A model generated the notes under the pieces. That model made no database searches, was not told the DNA's origin, and worked only from the letters and a program-made list of their open reading frames with translations. From assembly GCA_964512485.1 (NCBI GenBank), contig CAZEHJ010000006.1, positions 1 through 64,000 on the forward strand: a DNA stretch of 64,000 bases, given 5' to 3'. Shown in pieces: positions 33,969 through 42,067 of this stretch; position 1 is the stretch's first letter; each line of letters opens with the position of its first letter. This DNA is from CAZEHJ01 sp964512485 (GTDB lineage: Bacteria; Bacteroidota; Rhodothermia; Rhodothermales; UBA10348). Position numbers and translations under genes: made by a program.

Positions 33969-34922
33969 ATGCACATGATTGCACCGGATAAGGACTATCA
34001 AAGACCCGTAATGATTGCGAGTCTGCTGATCTCTCTGCTCATGTTGGGTGGTAAGATGACGGCTTTTATCGTCACAGGATCCGCAGCAATTCTGTCAGAT
34101 GCTCTCGAGTCGGTAGTTCATCTCCTAGCCACCGGATTTGCCGCGTTCAGTCTCTGGTACTCTGTCAGACCTGCCGATCGGGGGCACCCGTATGGTCATG
34201 GAAAAATCGCCTACTTCTCTTCTGGTTTTGAAGGCGGGCTTATCATGATTGCTGCGCTGAGTATTCTCTATACAGCGATCATGGATCTGATCCAGGGACC
34301 TGAACTGGAAGCGTTAAGCTTCGGTCTGATCATCACGGGGGCCCTGGCGGTGGTGAATCTTGGTCTGGGTTGGGCGCTCGTACATACGGGCAAAAAACAC
34401 AACAGCATTGTCCTGATTGCCAACGGCCATCACGTCTGGACAGATATGTGGACGAGTTTCGGTGTAATCATCGGGCTCCTCCTTGTATGGTTGACGGGCA
34501 TTGTCTGGTTTGATCCCGTTGTAGCCATCATTTTGGCGCTGAACATCCTCTGGATGGCAGGAAAGCTCGTGCGAAATGCTGTGAAAGGCCTGATGGAAGA
34601 AGCGGATCCTGCAGAAACCGCAAAAATCGTTTCATTACTGGAAAATGCCGTCTCTTCCGGCTCGGTTTCTGGATATCACCAACTGCGGCATCGGCGGGTG
34701 AACGACAATGTGTGGATAGAATATCACCTCCTTTTCCCGAGCGAAGACTCAGTTTCGCAAGCCCACGACAAGTCGCACGAGGTCGAAGACTCCCTCCATC
34801 AACTATTTCAATCGGATAAGGTGATTGTGACGGCGCATCTGGAACCTGTGGAGCACGACCATGCCCATTCGAGGAATCATCCTGAGCCCCGGATTGACAG
34901 CCTGGGAGGAGAAGAAACATGA
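33969..34922 (+). CDS. Cation diffusion facilitator (CDF) metal transporter
   Basis: 317 aa. Six membrane helices and a C-terminal cytoplasmic domain. Metal-site residues are visible in SAAILSDALESVVHLLA (helix 2) and NGHHVWTDMWTSFGV (helix 5), and the conserved HPYGHGKIAYFSSGFEG loop is present. The C-terminal domain has HQLRHRRVNDNVWIEYHL and a His-rich tail (VEHDHAHSRNHPE). It exports a divalent metal such as Zn, Fe or Mn by proton exchange; the metal is not determined. The stop overlaps the following flavoprotein start (ATGA). Confidence 0.9.
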   Translation: MHMIAPDKDYQRPVMIASLLISLLMLGGKMTAFIVTGSAAILSDALESVVHLLATGFAAFSLWYSVRPADRGHPYGHGKIAYFSSGFEGGLIMIAALSILYTAIMDLIQGPELEALSFGLIITGALAVVNLGLGWALVHTGKKHNSIVLIANGHHVWTDMWTSFGVIIGLLLVWLTGIVWFDPVVAIILALNILWMAGKLVRNAVKGLMEEADPAETAKIVSLLENAVSSGSVSGYHQLRHRRVNDNVWIEYHLLFPSEDSVSQAHDKSHEVEDSLHQLFQSDKVIVTAHLEPVEHDHAHSRNHPEPRIDSLGGEET

Positions 34923-36292
34923 AGGCGAAGAAAATTGTGATTGTGGGTGGAGTGGCATCAGGCCCTGCTGCAGCGGCCGAAGCACGCAGAACGGATGAGA
35001 ATGCAACAATCACTCTCATAGAAAAGGGACCGGATATATCGTATAGCGCATGTGAGATGCCGTTGTTGATTTCAGGCGAGGTCGAGGACGATTCCAGATT
35101 GGTAAGGCATTCGCCCCAAGCGTTTTCTGAAAAGTATGGTGTTGAAGTTTTGACGCATCATGAGGTCGAGTCCATTGACCCGGAAAGACGGAAGGTTTCT
35201 GTTCGTGATTTTTCTACCCAGAACCTGAACGAGCTTCCCTACGACACACTGGTCGTTGCGACGGGCTCTGCGGCGACGATACCTGAAGCCCTGACTACGC
35301 AATCAAAAGATGTTCATCTGATCAGGAGTCTTGAAGATTCGAGATCTATGGTAACTACGTTGAACTCGAAAACGGTTCATCACGCAGTTATAGTCGGCGC
35401 GGGGTACGTAGGACTGGACATCGTGGAATCATTGCTTCGAAGAGACATTCGTGTCACGATGCTGGCGTCCGAAGGTCGTATTCTGAGTAATTCGCTCGAT
35501 GCTGGAATCAGTAAAGAGGTGGTTCGACATCTTGAGAGTCAGGGAGTGAATGTCAGGGCAGAACGAGCGACACGCCTGGATGTCGCGCCGGACGGAGCAC
35601 TTCGCGCAGTGGAAACCGATGCCGGTGAAAAGATCGGGTGTTCCCTGGCGCTGATTGCTACGGGTACGCGTCTCCTGAACTCGATCGGTACCGCGGCCGG
35701 GCTCAAGATCGGGCCGGGGGGAGGTTATCAGGTGGATGACCAGCTCAGAACGTCAATCCCCAACATCTGGGCCTGCGGAGATTGTATTGATCGAGAGGAT
35801 GTAGTCACGGGGCAGTCCATTCTGGCACCCCTGGCTTTGAATGCATTCAGGACTGGCCGCGTTGCGGGACGCAACGCGGCCAGAAGCGGAAAAGGCCGCC
35901 CCGCATCTGTGCGTCCAGTCGTGAAGGTCGCCGCCGTCTCAGTCTGTGGGCTGGAAATCGCCCACACGGGGTGGAGTGAGGAGGAAGGACGGAAGAAAGG
36001 ACTGAATACGACGAGCGTCACAATCAGACATCGCTCTGCCTCGTCACTTTCTCCCCACAAAGCCCTGCTCGTACACCTCGTAGCTGAACCGGGGACGCGA
36101 CGCATTCTGGGGGCTCAGATTGTTGGTGAAGAGGGTGCAGCGCAGCGCGTGAATCTTATTACAGCCATGATTCGATCTGGTGGCACAGTCGATGATCTGT
36201 ACGAACTTGATTTCCTGTACGCTCCTCGACTCGCGCCTGCACACGACGCCTTGATGATTGCCGCACGAACGATGCAAAAGAACCTCGGCTGA
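34919..36292 (+). CDS. CoA-disulfide-reductase-like FAD/NAD(P)H oxidoreductase
   Basis: 457 aa. Pyridine-nucleotide disulfide reductase fold: FAD site VIVGGVASGPAAAAEA (7-22), the single redox Cys45 in ISYSACEMPLL (the position of CoADR/NADH oxidase Cys), ATG motif VATGSAATIP, NAD site AVIVGAGYVGLDIVES, second FAD motif IPNIWACGDCID and a dimerisation domain. No rhodanese domain is fused. It likely reduces CoA disulfide or persulfide, or oxygen. Translational coupling to the CDF transporter suggests a shared metal or redox stress role, which is inference. An internal perfect hairpin lies at 35853-35883. Confidence 0.85.
   Translation: MKAKKIVIVGGVASGPAAAAEARRTDENATITLIEKGPDISYSACEMPLLISGEVEDDSRLVRHSPQAFSEKYGVEVLTHHEVESIDPERRKVSVRDFSTQNLNELPYDTLVVATGSAATIPEALTTQSKDVHLIRSLEDSRSMVTTLNSKTVHHAVIVGAGYVGLDIVESLLRRDIRVTMLASEGRILSNSLDAGISKEVVRHLESQGVNVRAERATRLDVAPDGALRAVETDAGEKIGCSLALIATGTRLLNSIGTAAGLKIGPGGGYQVDDQLRTSIPNIWACGDCIDREDVVTGQSILAPLALNAFRTGRVAGRNAARSGKGRPASVRPVVKVAAVSVCGLEIAHTGWSEEEGRKKGLNTTSVTIRHRSASSLSPHKALLVHLVAEPGTRRILGAQIVGEEGAAQRVNLITAMIRSGGTVDDLYELDFLYAPRLAPAHDALMIAARTMQKNLG
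35853..35883. repeat. Perfect 14-bp inverted repeat with 3-nt loop inside a coding sequence
   Basis: CTGGCCGCGTTGCG and its exact reverse complement flank GGA. The repeat encodes part of TGRVAGRNAAR in the flavoprotein, with no frame disturbance. A hairpin this stable within a gene is unusual. Confidence 0.85.
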
Positions 36293-36329
36293 TCTTACAC
36301 CACTCAAATCCACTATCCGGAATACCTGT

Positions 36330-37646
36330 TTGTCACCTTCTCCTACGATTCGCTTGCTCGCAGCCCGTCAGTTGGATTCGAATGAAAACCGATCCGCCTA
36401 TGTCGGATTCAGCCGCGAGGAGCGCCACTCTTCGCCCGAAACGGCGCGAGGTGTCCGCGAATTGGTCTCTGGAGTGACGAGGTGGAAGCGTTACCTGGAT
36501 TTCATCCTCGACGCATTCTACAAAGGAGACCTCTCGAGCATGGAGCACTCGATGTTGACTGTCTTGAGGATCGGTCTGTACGAGTTGTTGTTCACAAGGC
36601 AGCCGGATCATGCCGTCTTGAATGAGGCGGTCGAGACGGCGAAGAAGCACGTTCGACCCGGTGCCGGAGGATTGGCAAACGGGATTCTCAGAAACGTGCT
36701 CAGAAAAAGGGACAGTCTCCCTGAACCAGATATTGCAACGCCAGCAGGAATGGCGGTACGGTTTTCTCATCCGGAGTGGATGGTCGAGCGGTGGCTCCTC
36801 AGGTGGGGTGCGGAAGACACACTCGCGTTTTTGAAGCACAACAATCAGCGGCCAAAGTTCGGTGTTCGCATACTCTCGAATCGAGAACAGGTGCTGGAAG
36901 CTCTCCATGAGGCTGAAACCGAATATGAGGATTCTCCCTACGTGGATGATTTCATCCGCGTGCGAAATACCCAGGCTCTGTTGCGCGGAGGGTTTATTGA
37001 AGCCGGAGACGTACTCATTCAGGATGAGGCAGCGGCGCTCGTAACCCGCCTCTCGGTTCCGGAAAAAAACTCCCATGTTCTGGATATGTGTGCGGCACCG
37101 GGAGGGAAGAGTGTGCAACTGGCGCTCGCTCTGGAAGAAAGTGGCTCGGTCGTCGCGGCAGACAGCAATCGTAAACGGCTCCGATTGATCGATCAGAATA
37201 TCACCCGACTCGGACTCACAAATGTCGAATCTGTCCACGCGGATGGCACCAACCCACCCGACGATTGGCTCGAAGCCTTCGACACCGTTTTGCTCGATGC
37301 GCCGTGCACGGGAATGGGAGTACTGGCCAAACGAGCCGACATGCGGTGGAATCGGGAAGAAACCGATCTCGCAAGACTCTCGGATCTGCAGACGTCCTTG
37401 ATGGATGGGGCGTCCAGCTGTGTCAAACCCGGCGGAGTACTCATTTACAGTACCTGTACGGTGGAACCAGAGGAAAACGAAATGCAGGTCACCACTTTTC
37501 TTGAACGAAACGCAGAGTTTGAACTGGAACCGGTTTCCGCGTCTATTCCTTCGGCAATGAAGACGCCTGAAGGCATGTACTTGAGTTTGCCCTTCCAAAC
37601 CGGTGTTGATGGTGCATTTGGCGCCGTCCTCCGAAAAAAGAAATGA
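36330..37646 (+). CDS. rsmB: 16S rRNA (cytosine-967-C5)-methyltransferase RsmB
   Basis: About 438 aa from a TTG at 36330 (SPSPTIRLLAARQLDSNENR), 37 nt after the flavoprotein stop; the frame extends to a TTG at 36258 inside that gene, which is less likely. The N-terminal NusB-like RNA-binding domain is followed by the Rossmann core with motif I LDMCAAPGGKS, motif IV LLDAPCTGMGVLAKR and the nucleophile-bearing motif VI IYSTCTVEPEENE. Both catalytic Cys are present. It modifies C967 of 16S rRNA during ribosome maturation. Confidence 0.93.
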   Translation: MSPSPTIRLLAARQLDSNENRSAYVGFSREERHSSPETARGVRELVSGVTRWKRYLDFILDAFYKGDLSSMEHSMLTVLRIGLYELLFTRQPDHAVLNEAVETAKKHVRPGAGGLANGILRNVLRKRDSLPEPDIATPAGMAVRFSHPEWMVERWLLRWGAEDTLAFLKHNNQRPKFGVRILSNREQVLEALHEAETEYEDSPYVDDFIRVRNTQALLRGGFIEAGDVLIQDEAAALVTRLSVPEKNSHVLDMCAAPGGKSVQLALALEESGSVVAADSNRKRLRLIDQNITRLGLTNVESVHADGTNPPDDWLEAFDTVLLDAPCTGMGVLAKRADMRWNREETDLARLSDLQTSLMDGASSCVKPGGVLIYSTCTVEPEENEMQVTTFLERNAEFELEPVSASIPSAMKTPEGMYLSLPFQTGVDGAFGAVLRKKK

Positions 37647-37755
37647 TTCCTCCGCATTGTCTATTCACGACTTTAATCGTGTATACCAATTCGAGCGCCT
37701 TACGAAACCTGTAATTGCTTCTGGCATACGTGTTGGGCACCATCCTTTGAGGTTT

Positions 37756-38853
37756 ATGCACCGGCTGTCCCTGTATATGCGTAGTTCACTTCCCGTTCTG
37801 GCCATAATATTGGGCCTGACGATCGTCGCCAGTCCTGCCAATGGTCAGCGAATCGCCAAATACGGAGCGGATTTCCTGGCAGGAGGGGTAGGCGCGCGCG
37901 CGCTGGCGATGGGAGGAGCCTACATCAGCGTTGCCGACGACGTATACGCGGGATTCTGGAATCCCGCCGGGCTCCACCATGTAACGTCGAGTGAGGCTTC
38001 ATATATGCATTCGGAGCGATTTTCCGGAATCGTATCCTTCGACTATGCCGGTTACGCTGTTCCGTTCTCTGAAAAAAGCGTCATCGGTGTCACGCTGATC
38101 CGAAGCGGGGTCAACGACATCAAGAATACGCTGGACGCGTGGGACACAGAACGAAACCAGCCGATCCCGGACCCTGAAAGCGCCATCACGACATTTTCTG
38201 CTGCGGATTACGCACTTATCGTGGGTTACGGAAAACGGATCAATGATCGGCTGTCGATTGGCGTCTCTTCGAAGATTATCCGACGTTCCATTGGCGACTT
38301 CGCCAAAGCATGGGGCTACTCGATGGACGTGGGACTGCAGTATAGAAGCGGAGACTGGGCGTTCGGACTGAACGCACAGGACATCACAACGATGTTGCAG
38401 TCCTGGTCCATCAACGAATCCAGCTTGACCAATTTGAGAGACGTATTTGGCGATGACCTTCCCGAGGGCGGTACAGAATTGGTATTGCCTGTCTTGCGGT
38501 TCGGATCTGCCCGTAATTTTTCGCTGGCCGTCGGTGAGCTCTTGCTGAGCGTGGATATGGACGTGGCCTTTGATGGTCAAAATGCAAACAGTTTTGGATC
38601 GGGCGATGTGTCGCTGCATCCACGCATCGGCCTCGAATACAGCTATGCGCAAGTTCTCGCCTTTCGAACCGGATTGAACCGGATTCAGAATGTGGAAGGA
38701 GAAGGACTTGATCTGACACCCTCGGTGGGAGCAGGTCTCAAATGGGGCCAGGCCGCACTTGATTATGGCTTCGGTGACTTCGCAGGAATCGTATCTGATC
38801 TTGGATTTTCGCACAGAATTTCCGTGCAATATCGCTTCTCGAGTTCGGAGTGA
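37756..38853 (+). CDS. PorV/PorQ-family outer-membrane protein
   Basis: 365 aa from an ATG at 37756 opening a signal peptide (SLPVLAIILGLTIVASPANGQ); an ATG at 37777 is also possible, and longer frames run into rsmB. The mature N-terminus has the family pattern FLAGGVGARALAMGGAYISVADD and AGFWNPAGL, followed by a predicted FadL-like beta-barrel. It could be a T9SS shuttle-like or uncharacterised barrel protein. Its stop overlaps the glycosyltransferase start by 4 nt (GTGA), so the two are translationally coupled. Confidence 0.82.
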   Translation: MHRLSLYMRSSLPVLAIILGLTIVASPANGQRIAKYGADFLAGGVGARALAMGGAYISVADDVYAGFWNPAGLHHVTSSEASYMHSERFSGIVSFDYAGYAVPFSEKSVIGVTLIRSGVNDIKNTLDAWDTERNQPIPDPESAITTFSAADYALIVGYGKRINDRLSIGVSSKIIRRSIGDFAKAWGYSMDVGLQYRSGDWAFGLNAQDITTMLQSWSINESSLTNLRDVFGDDLPEGGTELVLPVLRFGSARNFSLAVGELLLSVDMDVAFDGQNANSFGSGDVSLHPRIGLEYSYAQVLAFRTGLNRIQNVEGEGLDLTPSVGAGLKWGQAALDYGFGDFAGIVSDLGFSHRISVQYRFSSSE

Positions 38854-39872
38854 GTGATTCTGAACATACCGGCGCGGTCACTCTGATCATTCCTGTCTAT
38901 AACGAAGAGAGCGTCCTGCCACTTCTGGTTCGGGAAATGGAGATCTTTCGCTCGGGTCGCAACGAAGACATTCAGGTTCTGTTCATCGACGATGGATCGA
39001 CGGATGATTCGGTTGGCGTTATTCGTTCTGCGACGGCGGCGCTCACAGGGTACTCGCTCGTTCAGTTCTCCAGGAATTTCGGTCATCAACTGGCTGTGAC
39101 CGCTGGCATCGAATTGTGCAAAAGTGAAGCTGCCGTAATCATGGATGCGGACCTGCAGGATCCTCTCGAAACCGCGGGAAAAATGATAGACGCGTGGCAC
39201 GAGGGATACGACAGCGTGTACGGTGTTCGCAGCGAAAGAGAGAATGTCGGGATTCTGCAACGTTTGACTGCAAGGATGTACTACAGATTCTTTCGGTCAT
39301 TCACAGGTGTGGAAGCACCCGTTGACGCGGGAGACTTCAGATTGATATCACGCAAGGTGATGGACGCGTACAAGCAATTTGGTGAGCAGCAACCCTATGT
39401 CAGAGGGCTCGTTTCCTGGTTAGGATTCAAGCAGAAGGGAATCGACTACGTCCGACCCGGTCGAGCAGCGGGAAAAACAAAGTATCCCTGGAGCAGGCGG
39501 TTCGAGTTGGCCATTGACGGAATTGCGTCGTTCTCCGGCAAACCGCTCAAGTATGCCGTGCGTCTGGGGCTTTTGGTGTCTACCGGCTCATTTCTGGGGC
39601 TGATCTGGGTGCTGTTGACGAAATACGTATTCCAGACCGCCATTACCGGATGGGCATCATTGATATTTGTCGGGTTCTTTTTCGGAGGCATCCAGCTCTT
39701 CTTTTTGGGTGTGCTCGGATCATATCTTGCCCGGGTTTACGAGGAAGTAAAAGGAAGACCGAGATATGTCGTGAGTGAAGTCTGGTTGTCAGGACAAGAC
39801 GGCTCCGGGAGCATTACAGAAGATGACTCGTTGATAGCCACAATCAGCCAAAGCGCGGTGTATCCAGAGTGA
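38850..39872 (+). CDS. Family 2 glycosyltransferase with C-terminal membrane helices (GtrB/DPM1-like)
   Basis: 340 aa from a GTG that overlaps the preceding stop. The GT-A domain starts LIIPVYNEESVLPLL with FIDDGSTDDS and the metal-binding MDADLQDP; GVRSERENVGILQR and DAGDFRLISRKV are typical of polyprenyl-phosphate sugar transferases. Two membrane helices follow (LGLLVSTGSFLGLIWVLL and LIFVGFFFGGIQLFFLGVLG). It likely puts a hexose onto undecaprenyl phosphate for later transfer in the envelope. The stop overlaps tonB by 4 nt. Confidence 0.9.
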   Translation: MSDSEHTGAVTLIIPVYNEESVLPLLVREMEIFRSGRNEDIQVLFIDDGSTDDSVGVIRSATAALTGYSLVQFSRNFGHQLAVTAGIELCKSEAAVIMDADLQDPLETAGKMIDAWHEGYDSVYGVRSERENVGILQRLTARMYYRFFRSFTGVEAPVDAGDFRLISRKVMDAYKQFGEQQPYVRGLVSWLGFKQKGIDYVRPGRAAGKTKYPWSRRFELAIDGIASFSGKPLKYAVRLGLLVSTGSFLGLIWVLLTKYVFQTAITGWASLIFVGFFFGGIQLFFLGVLGSYLARVYEEVKGRPRYVVSEVWLSGQDGSGSITEDDSLIATISQSAVYPE

Positions 39873-40621
39873 AAAGAGAAGACTGGACAGGCCTTTCTAT
39901 CAGCCTCGGCATCCATGCCGTGCTGTTTCTGATGCTTTCTCTTTTGACGGCAGCCGCCAACGAAGACCAACCGATGGGATTCATGGAAGTGGAATTTGGT
40001 GCTTTTTCGGAAGGCAGACCCGTCCAGCAAGCTCCTGAGAGGGAAGAAGTAGAGACAACCGTCGAGGAAGAGACACCGGACACTGAAGAACGTCCTCCGG
40101 TTGCGCCACCAGAAGACATCAAACCGGTTGAGCTTCCCGATGCTGAACTCGACGTGCCGGATGAAGAAGTGATCGAAGCACCGGAAGCAGAATCGATCGC
40201 CCCCGAGGAAAGTCAAATTGAAGAAGAAGTTGTTGCTGAAGAGCCAGAGCCCGAACGAGAAGTTGTTCAGCCTCTTGGCAGCGGTTCACTGACGGCCGAC
40301 GAAGGAGATACGAGTGGTGATGACGGTACGTCCAATGAAGAAGAAGCGTCGGCCCCCTATCAGATTGAGGGATTGAATCGAGCTCCGATCAGCACACCTA
40401 TTCCGACCTACTCTGAACAGGTGAACGCACTCATCCGGGTTCGCATAACAGTCGATCCACAGGGACGGATCATCCAGAGAATTCCTTTGATCAAAGGAGA
40501 TCCTAACCTTGAGAGGGAAGTCATGAACGCCCTCCTCAGATGGAGATTCAACCCACTTCCAGTCGATGCTCCTCAGGAGAATCAGATAGGCGTTGTTTCC
40601 TTCCGGTTCAGGCTTCGCTGA
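39869..40621 (+). CDS. TonB-family energy transducer
   Basis: 250 aa from a GTG overlapping the GT2 stop (GTGA). One N-terminal membrane helix (ISLGIHAVLFLMLSLLTAAA) carries the His typical of TonB (GIHAVLF). A long Glu/Pro-rich periplasmic spacer follows (about 55-150; many EE and PE steps) and then a C-terminal TonB domain (NALIRVRITVDPQGRI, NALLRWRFNPLPV). It delivers proton-motive energy to TonB-dependent receptors such as that at 3580-6489. ExbB/ExbD are not in this window. Confidence 0.9.
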   Translation: MKREDWTGLSISLGIHAVLFLMLSLLTAAANEDQPMGFMEVEFGAFSEGRPVQQAPEREEVETTVEEETPDTEERPPVAPPEDIKPVELPDAELDVPDEEVIEAPEAESIAPEESQIEEEVVAEEPEPEREVVQPLGSGSLTADEGDTSGDDGTSNEEEASAPYQIEGLNRAPISTPIPTYSEQVNALIRVRITVDPQGRIIQRIPLIKGDPNLEREVMNALLRWRFNPLPVDAPQENQIGVVSFRFRLR

Positions 40622-40632
40622 TCCATGAGCCG

Positions 40633-42066
40633 TCAGCGCAGTTGACTTCGGATCCACTCTTCAACATTGAGGCCACCCCAGTTCTTGGGGAACACGCTCT
40701 CGACCATCGTTTCGTCTGTTTTCGGAATATGTCCAAGGCCCAACGGGATGTCTCCGGCGAAGACTATCACAAACCGAGTTTCGCCCAGAGGAGGTGTCAT
40801 TTCAAGGACGGGTGTGATTTGTCTTTGAAAGTAGTCAAGCACGTTTTCGGGAGCGATCTGTACCTTCCCGGCGCTTGCTGCGGATCCGATGAACTGGGCG
40901 AGGGAAGTTGACAGGCGAGGTTGGTCTGATTTTCGATTCAGACCTGTCATTCCCCGAATTATTTCATTCAATCCGCCAGGCCATTCTCCATCAACCACCA
41001 GCCGGTCGTATTTACCCCCGGTCGTTTGGGTGAGGAGACTTGAGAACGTGTCATTCCTCAGTCCGTGATTCGACCAGGGTCCGTTCGAAACATCGATAGA
41101 TTCAGCTTCTCTGCGTGAATCGTTGTCCGCTGAGATGATTGTCTCAGGATTCCTGTTGCCATCAGCCTTTCGAAGGATGCCGAAGAAAAACCCACCCGTA
41201 TCCTGAAAATGGGGCCAGATCCGAACGGCTCTCGACATCGTGGGATGAAAACGCACGTCATTCCACTCCAACAGGCCTTTGTCGGTCGATAAACCGGGAA
41301 GATTGACCTTCTGAAGTTCAACTTCTTGTGCGCTTTCGGGAGAAGATAGGACTCGATTCAGAACGCATTCGTTCTCTTCCGGAGCGAAGGTGCAGGTTGC
41401 GTAGACAATGCGCCCTCCAGGCCTGGTGAGCCTGATGGCTCTCCTGAGAATCTTCTCCTGAAGTCCGGCCAGGCGAGTGCGTTGGTCAGGATGTTGGGGG
41501 AGAAGCACCTTTGGGTTTTTCCGGGATGTGCCCTCGCAAGAACAGGGTACGTCAGCTACGACGGCGTCATATCGAAATCCGCTGTCGGGGAAGTCGGCAG
41601 CGTTGTGATTGGACATGAGGACATTGGGGAGTCCTACTCGGTCGACGAGACCCCTCAAAACATGCATCCGCGAGGATGAGACGTCATTTGCCACAACCCG
41701 GCCTGTCCATCCCACACGAGAAGCGATTTGGGCCGTTTTATTACCTGGTGCCGCGCACAAGTCGAGTACAGATTCGCCTGCATTCAAGTTGAGAGCGTCA
41801 ATCGGAGACATAGCCGCTTCTTCCTGAATGACGCATGCACCGGTGAGAAAGGCTTGCACGAATGCAGGACTCAGCGTCCAGTCGCGAAATGCGTCTTCCT
41901 TCCAGGTCAACCGAGAAGCACCTGAATCCTGCAACAGCTCATGCCCCCATGGACGATGAGCGGGCACCCAGCAGGACAGCGGCTGTCGCGTAGTACACGA
42001 CTTTTGGAACTTCGCGAAGTCATCGACAATATCGCGATAGCGCTCCAGGATGTTGTCGTGGGGCAT
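40633..42066 (-). CDS. RsmF/NOP2-family RNA m5C methyltransferase
   Basis: 477 aa from an ATG at 42066, one base after the stop of the upstream gene; the longer frame to 42138 overlaps that gene. The Rossmann core has motif I LDLCAAPGNKTAQIA, motif IV VVADVPCSCEGTSRKNP and motif VI IVYATCTFAPEENE, with both catalytic Cys. The C-terminal part (about 320-477) resembles the PUA-like RNA-binding region of RsmF. It likely forms m5C in 16S rRNA. It is oddly placed at the end of an envelope-protein operon. Confidence 0.87.
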   Translation of the reverse strand: MPHDNILERYRDIVDDFAKFQKSCTTRQPLSCWVPAHRPWGHELLQDSGASRLTWKEDAFRDWTLSPAFVQAFLTGACVIQEEAAMSPIDALNLNAGESVLDLCAAPGNKTAQIASRVGWTGRVVANDVSSSRMHVLRGLVDRVGLPNVLMSNHNAADFPDSGFRYDAVVADVPCSCEGTSRKNPKVLLPQHPDQRTRLAGLQEKILRRAIRLTRPGGRIVYATCTFAPEENECVLNRVLSSPESAQEVELQKVNLPGLSTDKGLLEWNDVRFHPTMSRAVRIWPHFQDTGGFFFGILRKADGNRNPETIISADNDSRREAESIDVSNGPWSNHGLRNDTFSSLLTQTTGGKYDRLVVDGEWPGGLNEIIRGMTGLNRKSDQPRLSTSLAQFIGSAASAGKVQIAPENVLDYFQRQITPVLEMTPPLGETRFVIVFAGDIPLGLGHIPKTDETMVESVFPKNWGGLNVEEWIRSQLR

Positions 42067-42067
42067 A

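Noticed and set aside
36333..37598. Long open frame (421 aa) on the minus strand opposite rsmB
   Set aside because: It lies wholly antisense to a gene with complete catalytic motifs and shows no signal peptide or family motif; its composition reflects the rsmB codons.
37889..37901. GGCGCGCGCGCGC alternating run in the PorV-like gene as a regulatory or structural element
   Set aside because: It encodes the conserved GARAL segment with common Arg/Ala codons, so coding explains it.
37999..38829. Open frame (276 aa) antisense to the PorV-like gene
   Set aside because: Shadow of a recognisable family on the other strand.
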